Below are positions 49,726-58,622 of a DNA stretch of 64,000 bases, one piece after another. Made by a program: the position numbers and the translations under genes. The DNA is from Sambucus nigra (taxonomy: Eukaryota > Streptophyta > Magnoliopsida > Dipsacales > Adoxaceae). How positions within the stretch are numbered: position 1 is the first letter of the stretch; the number at the start of each line of letters is the position of its first letter. The stretch is from NCBI GenBank assembly GCA_949130495.1, contig OX422216.1, forward strand, positions 365,080,605 to 365,144,604. The letters are read 5' to 3'. The notes below the pieces were generated by a model. The model saw only the letters and a program-made list of their open reading frames with translations. It had not been told where the DNA came from and searched no databases.

Positions 49726-50985
49726 ATAAAATTCGCTAAAAAATTACACGTACTCACTTTGAGTCTCCCGCTCACTCCTCCCTCTCACTTTGGAGTCTCC
49801 CGCTCGACACTTTCTCTCTCATGCTATGGTCACTTTGGAGTCTTCGATCCGCCGTCACTTTGGATATTCCGATCTGCTTTTCGTAACGCCGTCACTTTGG
49901 GTTTTGTAGATCTAAGTTTATTTCATGGGTTTTGTTTGCAAATTTAAGTATAATAATTGTTGTTTGCAGATCTAAGTTTATTTTATGTTTTTCTTGCAGA
50001 TCTTAGATATGTGTTTCCCGAATATAACAGGTATGGTATCTCATTCTCAATATTTATTGAGATTTATTACCTTTGGGGTTCTCAATGTTTAGTGTTTTGA
50101 TTGTTGATTTAGAAAGTGTGGAATTTAATTTTGGTTTGAACTCACTCTAACATCTCATTCATTTTTCTTCTCAGAAGAGAGGTCCTAGAAAGTACTTGAA
50201 ATGTATTATGGTAGAAGAGGTATGCATGACTCGATTTTGATATATACAGTGAGCATATACACTTTTTATTCTCTATTTTTTTTGTTTAAGCCGGAATTTT
50301 ATTTTTATGATTATCCAGTTGAACTTTTTAAGATTTTAATTATGTATTTGCCACTTTGAGTATTATGTTTTGAACAACTTCCATGTTACTTATTGCCACT
50401 TTTAATGTTATCATTAGTTAACTATTGAAAGGGATATGTTTTTAGCATTGTTTTGTGAAGATCATGGCTTAATTATGTGTATGAAATTTTGGTCAAAATT
50501 CTAATTTTATGTTTTGTAATTTTGGGTTTTGTTTTGAAATTAATAGTTGTTTTGTGTTTTTTTTGCAGATCCAATCCAGCCTAGAATATTTAATTTCACT
50601 AATATATATATTTCTCTTTTAGGTATACAATCCAACCCTAAATATTTGATTTCATAAGTGTTTTTTCAGATCTGAACATTTTCTATAAATTGTTATGTGA
50701 AAATGTTAGTATAGTTACAATTCTTAAGCTTGAACACTTTTTATACAGAATGAGGAGATACTGTGATGTTTATCGTGTTCAAAATGTTAATATAGTTACT
50801 AGTATTTTTTTTATCATTTAACTATTATTTGAGTTGGAAGAGTGTCAATGTATTATCATAGCATAAAAGGTTGGAAACCTTATTGATTAGTGATAATGTG
50901 TAAGAAGACAGGATTCTAATGAGAGAATGGCGAATACTTGTGTTATGTATGATATATATATATATATATATATATGTAAGAAGAT
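49726..50985. other. CACTA left interior; possible small exon
   Basis: A CT-rich, leader-like segment (49750-49900) with the sub-repeat agtctcccgctc and a gcagatctaagttta-type phrase repeated three times (49905-50010). A 45-bp open segment bounded by AG and GT (50175-50219, KRGPRKYLKCIMVEE) could be an exon; I do not recognise it confidently. The rest has no supported gene. An AT run lies at 50951-50975. Confidence 0.4.
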
Positions 50986-50987
50986 AG

Positions 50988-51537
50988 GACTTGCTGGGGT
51001 GGCTCCTCATGTTAACCCTTACTTTTTTGGATGAGGAGTGGTGACTAACATAATGTGAATGATGGGGGCTATGACATGGAAGGGAATCAAACAGGAATGT
51101 GGGGTGACACGAGCATGGGTGGATGGGGTGGGTAAGAACACAGACAGAGGACAAGAGAGTCGAGTTATGGTGGTGGGATCGAATATGGATATGGATAAGC
51201 GAGCTATGATAAAGGGGTAAGGTCATCAAAGGCCGTTTCCATGGAAAAGGAGCGGGGTTCTGAACATGAATGGTCTAGAAACTCTGGGAAGACGCATCAT
51301 GATGATAGGGAACAAGATAGGGATCGGTATAATAGGGAGCATAGATATAGGGATGATAAGGAATGTCATCGATAGCATCAATAAAAACAGCAGGACTTGG
51401 ATTACGAGGATGACTTGGATCGGGGACATTCGTCTTCAAGATCTCGAAGCAAATCTCGAGTGATGCCAAAAGAGGATTACATGTCTCAATCAAGGGTTGC
51501 TGATTATGGGAAGCGTAGGCGCTTTCCATTAGATTGA
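50988..51537 (+). pseudogene. Captured fragment of a CPSF6-like (CFIm68-type) gene
   Basis: Plus strand, with frameshifts and stops. It begins GVAPHVNPYFFG (about 50996-51031), then GMWGDTSMGGWGG (about 51093-51131), GGIEYGYG, and an RS/RD-rich tail with RNSGKTHHDDREQDRDRYNR, then DYEDDLDRGHSSSRSRSKSRV and VADYGKRRRFPLD before a stop at 51535-51537. This order matches the C-terminal part of plant CPSF6-like RNA-binding proteins, which help choose mRNA cleavage and polyadenylation sites. The RRM is absent. At least four stops or frame changes show it is not functional. It is a gene piece carried by the CACTA element; the name rests on remembered family motifs. Confidence 0.68.
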
Positions 51538-53135
51538 TAGATGTGGCCTCCGACTCATCTTTGAAAGGAATTTGGAAGAACTCAAGCTTAAGTATTATTG
51601 CTACTGGGCTCTTTATCAAATTTCTAAAATGAAGCTATTGTCGTTCTTTCTATCTTCTTAATTAAAAAAGTAAGTTCCAATCATTTGGTTTGCGGGAAGA
51701 AGAGAATTTCTCACTTTCATCCCGCCTCCCTACAATATTAAACATTTAACACTTGTGCTAAATACATTAGTAGCTACAATACTATATCTTGTGAATTTTA
51801 TTTTTGGGGTTGGACTATTATAACCCTATTGCATGTTGTCATATAGGTTTTATATCTTTCCTTCCCAATCCTTTCTTTGGACATGATTGCATCGTGGGCT
51901 CGGACCCTTGAGATGGTTAAATCCTTCGTACAGGAAGGCTTGAACTGTGTGAAATTCAGATAACAATATTATGTTTTCTTTAGCTTTTAGTGTTTTTTAC
52001 TTCATACCTTGGTTATATTATGTGTAAGGATATTCAAACCTAAAGGGTTTTCCTATCATATATATGATCATTCATTAGTGATGGTCTCATCGATTAGAGG
52101 TCAACGACTTCTGTTGAATTTGAGGAGTTGAATTTGGTTTTTTATTTTTTTTATATATATATTATATACTTATTATCCTGTTGTGTGCTTTAACTTCTTA
52201 AGATGTTTTACCTAGTACAATTCGCAACACCTTATTTTTGCTTCCAAACTTGATTCTAAAAAGGGTTTATTTTGAATATGCTCGTGGTTTTAAATATATA
52301 TTAATTTTCAATTTTTTTATGCATTGATATTCTTTATCCAATACATATATGAAAAAGAAAATCAAGAAATGTCCAGTAACCCATAAATTTCACTTCAAAT
52401 TTCTCATTGATAAAGTCTTCTTTAATCATTTCAGGCTTCAGTGTTATGTAGGGTAGTAGGACAACTTGCCATTGGTGGATACATGTGAAGCTTATAAGAA
52501 CAATCAAGAGAAAAAAAAATTGAATTTATTTGGGGTGAAACTTATCTATTGAATTTGTTTATATAAGTGTTTATATAACTCAGTGTTTGAATCCTATGCA
52601 CCGTTTGGTTTGGGGTGGAATTATTTTCAACCGGGTGAAAAGTAAGATGGTGAAAATATTTTTGCACATTCATGATTAAATTTTGTTCACTGTTGTCCAA
52701 AATCACATAATAGTGACATATATACTTGTATATGATTCTATAGGAGCAAAAAATTTGACTCTCAACATTTCACTTTTCATCCTGGTGATAAATAATTTAC
52801 CCCTAATCGAACTTGACTCTAGTTTATTGTTGCACGATCATCTGTTGGTATCACAAGGTGATTTTCGATTGAATTTTGTTGATGCTCTATTTATTTTGAC
52901 GCTCTGTTGGTATCTAGTGATGTTATATTTCTTTTGGAATCATGAGTTTCTTCAATGCAAATGTTAGGTGATACTTTTGTTATCACGGTGATGACTTTAA
53001 TTTTAGTTACTTGGTTATATGGTTTATTTTATGTTCACCATATCAGTCACCTATGCACTTTGGTATATGCTACTGCTTGCAAATTTATTTCTCTTTTGCA
53101 AGGTTAGTTTATTGATCTATGTTTTCCTTATGTAG
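51538..53135. other. CACTA interior, no recognised gene
   Basis: The first part may be 3' UTR or intron of the CPSF6-like donor. From about 52380 to 53135 the sequence could be intron of the lysyl-tRNA synthetase donor, since the exon follows directly. A 94-codon frame at 52683-52967 has no recognised domain. Confidence 0.4.
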
Positions 53136-53204
53136 ATTGTATCGGAGATACGCAAGACGATGGAATCTGTAGGCTTTGTTGAAATCGACACACCAGTTCT
53201 ACAG
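53136..53204 (+). pseudogene. Captured exon of an organellar-type lysyl-tRNA synthetase
   Basis: A 69-bp open exon of 23 codons with AG before it (ttatgtag) and GT after it (gtttgtaa). It reads EIRKTMESVGFVEIDTPVLQ after IVS. In class II LysRS this is motif 1, at the start of the catalytic core (I-R-x4-GF-x-E-V-x-T-P-x-L-Q). The VLQ ending resembles bacterial/organellar LysRS; cytosolic enzymes usually end MMN. The splice signals are kept, so it could be spliced into transcripts of the transposon. No neighbouring LysRS exons were found. Confidence 0.72.
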
Positions 53205-53349
53205 GTTTGTAAATTTCTTTATATTCGTGTTCGATTGATTCATCTTGTGGTTATAGTTGTCTGATTAAAGGAGATAGAAAGATTATAAAACATACAAGTT
53301 TAATAAAAAAAATCATTTCCTTTTAGGCAAATGAAAATTCTAATAGGAA

Positions 53350-54269
53350 TTGATGCGAACCTAAACTAACCCCTAAATGGCCCCGAAAGAGGCACGAATA
53401 CCTTGCACATGACCAATGTAACTCATAGGAATTGATGGCGCAAGCACGGGTCTACCGGTTTGAGAATATGATGATAATTTGAAAATATCTATATTAGACT
53501 TAAAAACAAGTCGTTAAAGGGTAAAAACCCAAAATAACCCCCATACGGTCCCTTAAGAGGCATGAACACCTCGTACGGGACCAATATAACTTGTAGGAAC
53601 TTAATGTGTAGTCACGGGTATCCTGGTTTGAGAACATGATGATAGTTTAAAAATATTTAGATTATTCTAAAAAGCATGCCGTTTGAGCATGAAAACTCAA
53701 ACCAGTCCTTAAACGACCCCATAAGAGGCACTAACACCTCGCACGGGGCCAATGTAACTCGTAAGAATCGATCTGTAGTCACGGGACATATGGTTTGATA
53801 ATATTATGATAATACGAAAATATCTAGACTTTGACTTAAAAATATGCCGTTAGTGGGTGAAAATCTAAACTAGCCCCTAAATGGCCCCGTAAGAGGCAGG
53901 GACACATCACACGGGACCAATGTAATTCGTAGGAATTGATTGTGTAGTCACGGGTCTCCCGATTTGATAATATGACGATAATTTGAAAATATCTCGATTA
54001 GGCTTAAAAACAAGCCATTAAAGGGTGAAAACTCAAACCAGACCCCATACGGCCCCGTAAGAGGCACGAACACCTGAAACGGGACCAATATAACTTATAG
54101 GAACTGACAGTATAGTCATGGGTCTCCTAGTTTGTGAATATGATGATAATTTAAAAATATTTAGATTATTCTTAAAAACATGTTGTTTGAGGGTGAAAAC
54201 TCAAACCAGCGCTTAAACGGACCCGTAAGAGGCACTAACAGCCCACACAGGGCCAATGTAAATCGTAGG
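53350..54269. repeat. 168-bp tandem array, left part (A-B-C higher-order repeat)
   Basis: Six landmarks (the GGCA of aagaggca) fall at 53391, 53559, 53727, 53895, 54063 and 54231, exactly 168 bp apart. Monomers are of three diverged types in strict order: A (aaatggccccg, aaaacaagccgtt), B (atacggccccg, atttagattattc) and C (gacatatggtttg, gttagtgggtgaaa), giving a 504-bp unit. The array is split in a C monomer by the gag-only element. Confidence 0.92.
54265..54269. repeat. Target-site duplication GTAGG (left)
   Basis: Matches 60227-60231; flanks the gag-only element and falls in the actcgtaggaactga segment of the satellite. Confidence 0.9.
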
Positions 54270-54493
54270 TGTAAGGACACAAATTTCCAATTGAGTCCAT
54301 GTATTGTGTTGGCTCAATTCCGGACAAAAACATTTATTCATAGGATAGTATGTCATTGTTATACTCTCAAGCCTATGAAGTGTTTGTTGAAGACGTAGTG
54401 GCAAAGAATATAAAGCTTCATCAAATATGACGGTTTACGTGCCTCGTTTCTACGTCAATAACTATAGTTCCATGCTCCCAAGGTATGAATGCA

Positions 54494-54509
54494 ATTATAT
54501 ATATATATA
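54494..54509 (+). promoter_or_regulatory. TATA box of the LTR promoter
   Basis: TATATATATATATAG followed by GAGCTTGG; the same site is in the 3' LTR at 58849-58861, and a similar TATA-like stretch is in copy 2. Probable core promoter for the element RNA. Confidence 0.6.
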
Positions 54510-54646
54510 GGAGCTTGGAACAAAGTTTATTGGATGTTAGGTTTAATATAAACTGCGTTTTTATTTTCAGAAAAATTTAATTAGAACTTTAAATTAAAGT
54601 AAATAAAGCTTCTGGGACAAAATCGAATTTTTCAAAATTTCTGGAA

Positions 54647-54853
54647 GTCGTTCGAAATGTCGTTCGAACGAGTTTTTTCGTTCGAACCAGGTTTCGTTCG
54701 AACGAGTTTGCCAACGAGTTCCCACCAAGGTATACTGGTCCGTCGTTCGAAATGTCGTTAGAACGATATTGTTCGTTCTAACGAGGTTTCCAACAAGATT
54801 CTAACGAAGTCCATACTGGAGCGTCGTTAGAAGTCTCGTTCGAACGAGAGGCC
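54647..54853. repeat. Palindrome cluster (CGTTCGAACG-type) in the 5' LTR
   Basis: About eight perfect or near-perfect palindromes built on cgttcgaacg or cgttctaacg within 207 bp, downstream of the TATA box and so likely transcribed. The same cluster in the 3' LTR (58996-59203) has different unit numbers. Confidence 0.88.
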
Positions 54854-55860
54854 GGGCGGGAACAGTTTTTGGCAGTTTTTTGCCCACTTGGTTTTTAACC
54901 AACTTTTTCAGACTTTAACTTGTGCGGGAAGGACATTTTCTAATCTAACTTTTCCAATCTATTTCCATCTCTTAGAGAGAGTTTGAGAGCAAATTTGGTT
55001 AAGAAAAATGTTCATGTTTTGAGTGAGTTTTTTTGAGAAAATATTTTATCACTCTAGTGTTTTACACCCATATTGTTTATCCAAGTTCTTATATACATAT
55101 CAAATTGCTTGGAGTTTGGCACCGGTTTTTCTCTAACGAATTCAAGAAGAGAAGTTTCGGGTTTTGCATCTACCTCCCACGAAGAAAGAAGAAGTGTTTC
55201 TATGTTGATTTACCCACACGGAGAAAGGATCCATGCTCGGGTGACGGTGACCATATAAAGTCCTATCGGTGGATTCCGAGACCGCGGTGGTGTTCCAAGG
55301 TTATCCGCTATGAAGAGGTGTCTACAAGAAGAAGCATCGAGGCTTGAGAGGGATCGAGTCAGTCGTTGTAAGTCTATCTGTCTTGTACTTGTAATTCCGT
55401 ATCTAGTGGATTTGTGGCTAGGGCCGTCCGAGGTTTTTTCCCGTCTTGGGTTTTTCCTCGTACATCGCGGCGTAGTGTGATATTGTTTATTTTATCTTGC
55501 ATCATAATTTAGAAAGCATGCTTAGGATAATTCAGGATAAAATTTGATTTAATTATCACACTCAAGTTAATTTGGACTTATATTAAATATTGGGTAAAGT
55601 TGTTTAATTCAGGTCTCTTGCTAAAATTGGTTTGGCCTAACTTTGTTTAAATGAAAAATATGACTTAGGCAAATTCTAGGACTTGGATTAATTAATAGGT
55701 TTAAGTGAATATATTAATTGTTTAATTTTACTTCACTCGGTGTAATTTAATTTTTGTTTAAGAAATTAAAATTATAATTTGTTGTTTTGAAAGATTGAAC
55801 CATCTCAACGCTTCCGCATCGTGTTTGTTTTATACTTAAAAGGAAATTGAGTTAACGAAT

Positions 55861-55916
55861 TGGTATCAGAGCTTTGATTAAGAAAAGCTCCGCACCTTCA
55901 AATTGGTATCAGAGCC
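55861..55916 (+). promoter_or_regulatory. Duplicated primer-binding site
   Basis: TGGTATCAGAGC at 55861-55872 directly after the LTR and TGGTATCAGAGCC at 55904-55916, 43 bp downstream. Both complement initiator Met tRNA; the second is the better match. Confidence 0.85.
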
Positions 55917-55967
55917 AAAAAACGATAAGTTATTTCGTTAAAGATCCTTAAATAATTTTTGGCTAAA

Positions 55968-57929
55968 ATGGATTTTTCCCCATTTTCTAAATTTCCTATT
56001 TTTGATGGTTCAAACTACGCGTATTGGAAAGCGCGTATGAGATCGGCACTAAAATCTATTGACGAGAGAGTTTGGATGTCTGTTGTTAACGGGTGGTCCC
56101 CACCAACTTATTTAGTTGAAAATGAACGTGTTCCCAAACCCGCCGATAGATGGACCGAAAATGAGTTTAAACTTGCTAATTTCAATTCCCTTGGTTTAAA
56201 TGCCTTGTTTAGCGTTGTCACACCGGATGAATTTCGACGCATTATGACGTGTGAAACCGCTAAAGAAGCTTGGGATATTTTACAATTAACTCATGAAGGA
56301 ACTAGTGTCGTTAAAGCTTCAAAACTCCAAAACCTCACCACTCAATTTGAAACTATCAAAATGAATGAAAAAGAAATGTTTGATGAATTTTATGCTAGAC
56401 TTTCTGATATTATTAATTCATCTTTTAACTTGGGAGAGAAAATACCTGACGACCGTGTTGTAAATAAAATTTTAAGGTCCCTACCCGATCGATTTATTCC
56501 AAAGGTGACCGTTTTAAATTCTTTACCCACTTTAGCCTCTACGAAATTACAAGAGCTTGTAGGTGATTTACAAACCTATGAACTGGATATGTTTCCCTCT
56601 AAAACTAAAAAGAAAATCGAAAAGCGCGTTGCTTTAAAAGCCCGAAAAGAGGTCAAACAAGTAGTAGAGAGCGAGAGCCATAGTGACTCGAAAGATATGG
56701 CTTTATTTGCTCGCAAATTTAGAAAATTTCTTAAAATCAACAAAGATAAATTTAAAAATGATTTTAAGAAATTTGAATCTTCTAAGCATGACAAGAACAC
56801 GAAGATTTCTAAAGCGGAGAAGATTCCTAAAGCCGAAAAGATCCCTAAACCTAGTAATGAAGATTTAGATAGGGACGAGTCTAACAAGTGTTTTGGTTGT
56901 GAAGGTTATGGCCATAGGGCTTTTGAGTGCCCCACTAAACTAAGGAAAGAGGGTAAGCGACCCATTTCATATAATGCAACCCTTAGTGATAGTGATACGG
57001 AAGAGAAGCCCGATTCCCCCACTAAGAAAAATTTTGTGGCTTTTATGGCTAGTCATGTGAGTGATAGTGAGAACTCATCGATTGATGAAACCTTAACACA
57101 TGACACTTCAAAAGTTTTTGATTCCCTTGTTTTTTATGATAGTGAGAGTGGAGAAGAAAGAGAGAGTGAAAATGAAGAAGAGGTTAATGTGAGTGAACTT
57201 CAAAATGCTTTTCAAGAACTTTATAAAGAATCTATTAAATTGAAAAGAGCTAATTTGAAGTTAGAAGCGAGTTTAAGAGAGAGTGTCAAGGTCGTTGATG
57301 ATAGTGCTTTAATAGAAGACCTTAGGACACGTGAGAGGACTCTTCGAGAGAAGCTTGAATTTTTAGAAGGCGAGAGAGATAGCCTTAGGGGTTTAATGGA
57401 ATCCTTGAAAAAGGAGCTTCTTACTTTTGAAGAGCGAAATGTTTTACTAGAATCTAACATTTTAGAATTGGAAAATAAATTAAAAGATTCTAGTAATGTC
57501 AAATTTGATTTGGAGTGTCGTTCGGAAAAACTAGATAAAATGTTAGGAACGGTCCAAATTAAAAATGACACTTGTGGTTTAGGCTTCAATACTTGTAATG
57601 AATCTACTCATAAAGCCAAGACCAATGTTTTAGGAGAATATACTAGGAAAGCATTTAAAGATCACTCCTTAGGTAAATCTTTTCGACATGTTTTTACTTG
57701 TACACATTGTGGTCGAAAAGGTCATCTTAGGAAATTTTGTTTTGATCTTAAACGAATTCCTAGAAAATCCCATAGTAAAGTAACCACGGTAGTTAATGTT
57801 CCTACACCCCAAGATAGTCATTATTCATTAATTTGGGTTGGGAAATCCGACTTGGTTGCCTTGCATAATAGGGTTTTTGATTCTCATTTACTTTCACATG
57901 CTTCCTCCCTTGCTAAATCTAAAGGATGA
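55968..57929 (+). CDS. gag: Gag polyprotein of the gag-only element (653 aa, intact)
   Basis: The only intact gene in the window. ATG at 55968 follows the primer sites by about 50 bp; an upstream in-frame TTG is unlikely to be the start. Residues 1-60: Gag N-terminal domain (FPIFDGSNYAYWKARM). About 60-200: UBN2-type capsid-like region (AKEAWDILQLTHEG, KILRSLPDRF). About 215-300: Lys-rich linker with repeated KIPKAEK units. Knuckle 1, CFGCEGYGHRAFEC, residues 308-321. Acidic Ser-rich stretch 335-400. Coiled coil about 395-520. Knuckle 2, CTHCGRKGHLRKFC, residues 578-591. It should assemble particles and bind RNA in the cytoplasm. There is no D-S/T-G protease motif and no pol after the stop. 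The order CCHC-coil-CCHC also occurs in the degenerate Sirevirus-like Gag at 26181-28533. Confidence 0.93.
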   Translation: MDFSPFSKFPIFDGSNYAYWKARMRSALKSIDERVWMSVVNGWSPPTYLVENERVPKPADRWTENEFKLANFNSLGLNALFSVVTPDEFRRIMTCETAKEAWDILQLTHEGTSVVKASKLQNLTTQFETIKMNEKEMFDEFYARLSDIINSSFNLGEKIPDDRVVNKILRSLPDRFIPKVTVLNSLPTLASTKLQELVGDLQTYELDMFPSKTKKKIEKRVALKARKEVKQVVESESHSDSKDMALFARKFRKFLKINKDKFKNDFKKFESSKHDKNTKISKAEKIPKAEKIPKPSNEDLDRDESNKCFGCEGYGHRAFECPTKLRKEGKRPISYNATLSDSDTEEKPDSPTKKNFVAFMASHVSDSENSSIDETLTHDTSKVFDSLVFYDSESGEERESENEEEVNVSELQNAFQELYKESIKLKRANLKLEASLRESVKVVDDSALIEDLRTRERTLREKLEFLEGERDSLRGLMESLKKELLTFEERNVLLESNILELENKLKDSSNVKFDLECRSEKLDKMLGTVQIKNDTCGLGFNTCNESTHKAKTNVLGEYTRKAFKDHSLGKSFRHVFTCTHCGRKGHLRKFCFDLKRIPRKSHSKVTTVVNVPTPQDSHYSLIWVGKSDLVALHNRVFDSHLLSHASSLAKSKG

Positions 57930-58622
57930 ATGTGTTAGTGTTTTCATACTTTAGCGTTTGTACTTCATGCTTTATTCACATGCTAAATGTATGCTTGTTT
58001 TAGTCATTTTCTAGCTATTGCCTCATTTCATATCATATGCTAGAAATTATGACTTGTTTATCTTTTTGTATTATATTTTGTATATATGATATTTTGTTTG
58101 TCTTTGCCTTACCTTCTAGTCCATCCATGCTTATACTTCTTTATTAGTATCTATCTTGGATTAGTTATGCTTTTATTGCCCATATGCTTTCATGTCTTAT
58201 CACTTTAAGCTTCAATGTGTTTATTAGTTCTTTATCCTTTGCCTATTCCTGAACAACAAGGGGGAGAAATGATAGGGGGAGAAATGGTATCTAATCCTAT
58301 TATTATCGTATCTTAGTTTGTGGGAGATTTATCTTAGGGGGAGACGTCTTTCTAAGTAGGTCATGTGTTTGATAAAGGGGAGAATGAACTTAGGGGGAGT
58401 AATTTAATTAATTGCATTTTATATTTTGATATTCCCTATGCATTTGATGAGTTTGCTTAAGTGTGCAGGTATTCTACTAAAGCGGCATCTTTATAAGGCA
58501 AAGCGTTTAATCCTTGGGTTGAGTCAAGTTTTGGTGGGTTATGTTTTGAGTCTAGTAGAGCTTGACGGCCCTTTAGGATTTTTGTTTTGGTTTTTGTCCC
58601 GGAATAGCCAAAGGGGGAGATT
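57930..58622 (+). promoter_or_regulatory. 3' non-coding region with serial polypurine tracts
   Basis: About 690 bp with no conserved frame. G-rich purine tracts occur at about 58259, 58274, 58335, 58375 and 58390, and the terminal AAAGGGGGAGATT at 58610-58622 abuts the 3' LTR as the expected plus-strand primer. Multiple polypurine tracts before the 3' LTR are a known Sirevirus trait. Confidence 0.8.

Larger units (their letters stand above)
54270..55857 (+). repeat. 5' LTR of copy 3
   Basis: 1,588 bp, TGTAAGGACA to GTTAACG (3' LTR ends GTTAACA). It contains a TATA box at 54494-54509 and TTCGAA-type palindromes at 54647-54853. Frames at 55033-55347 recur in the 3' LTR because the LTR is duplicated. 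Confidence 0.92.

Noticed and set aside
51226..51619. Minus-strand frames of 67-134 codons opposite the CPSF6-like fragment
   Set aside because: They are antisense shadows of the RS/RD-rich coding tail and AT microsatellite, with no protein-like signature.
55033..55347. Open frame of 92-104 codons present in both LTRs of copy 3 (also 59402-59680)
   Set aside because: Its duplication is explained by LTR duplication. It has no recognised domain and lies in the transcribed leader, and the start and end differ between the two LTRs.
56576..57589. Minus-strand frames inside gag
   Set aside because: Antisense shadows of a well-supported plus-strand gag.
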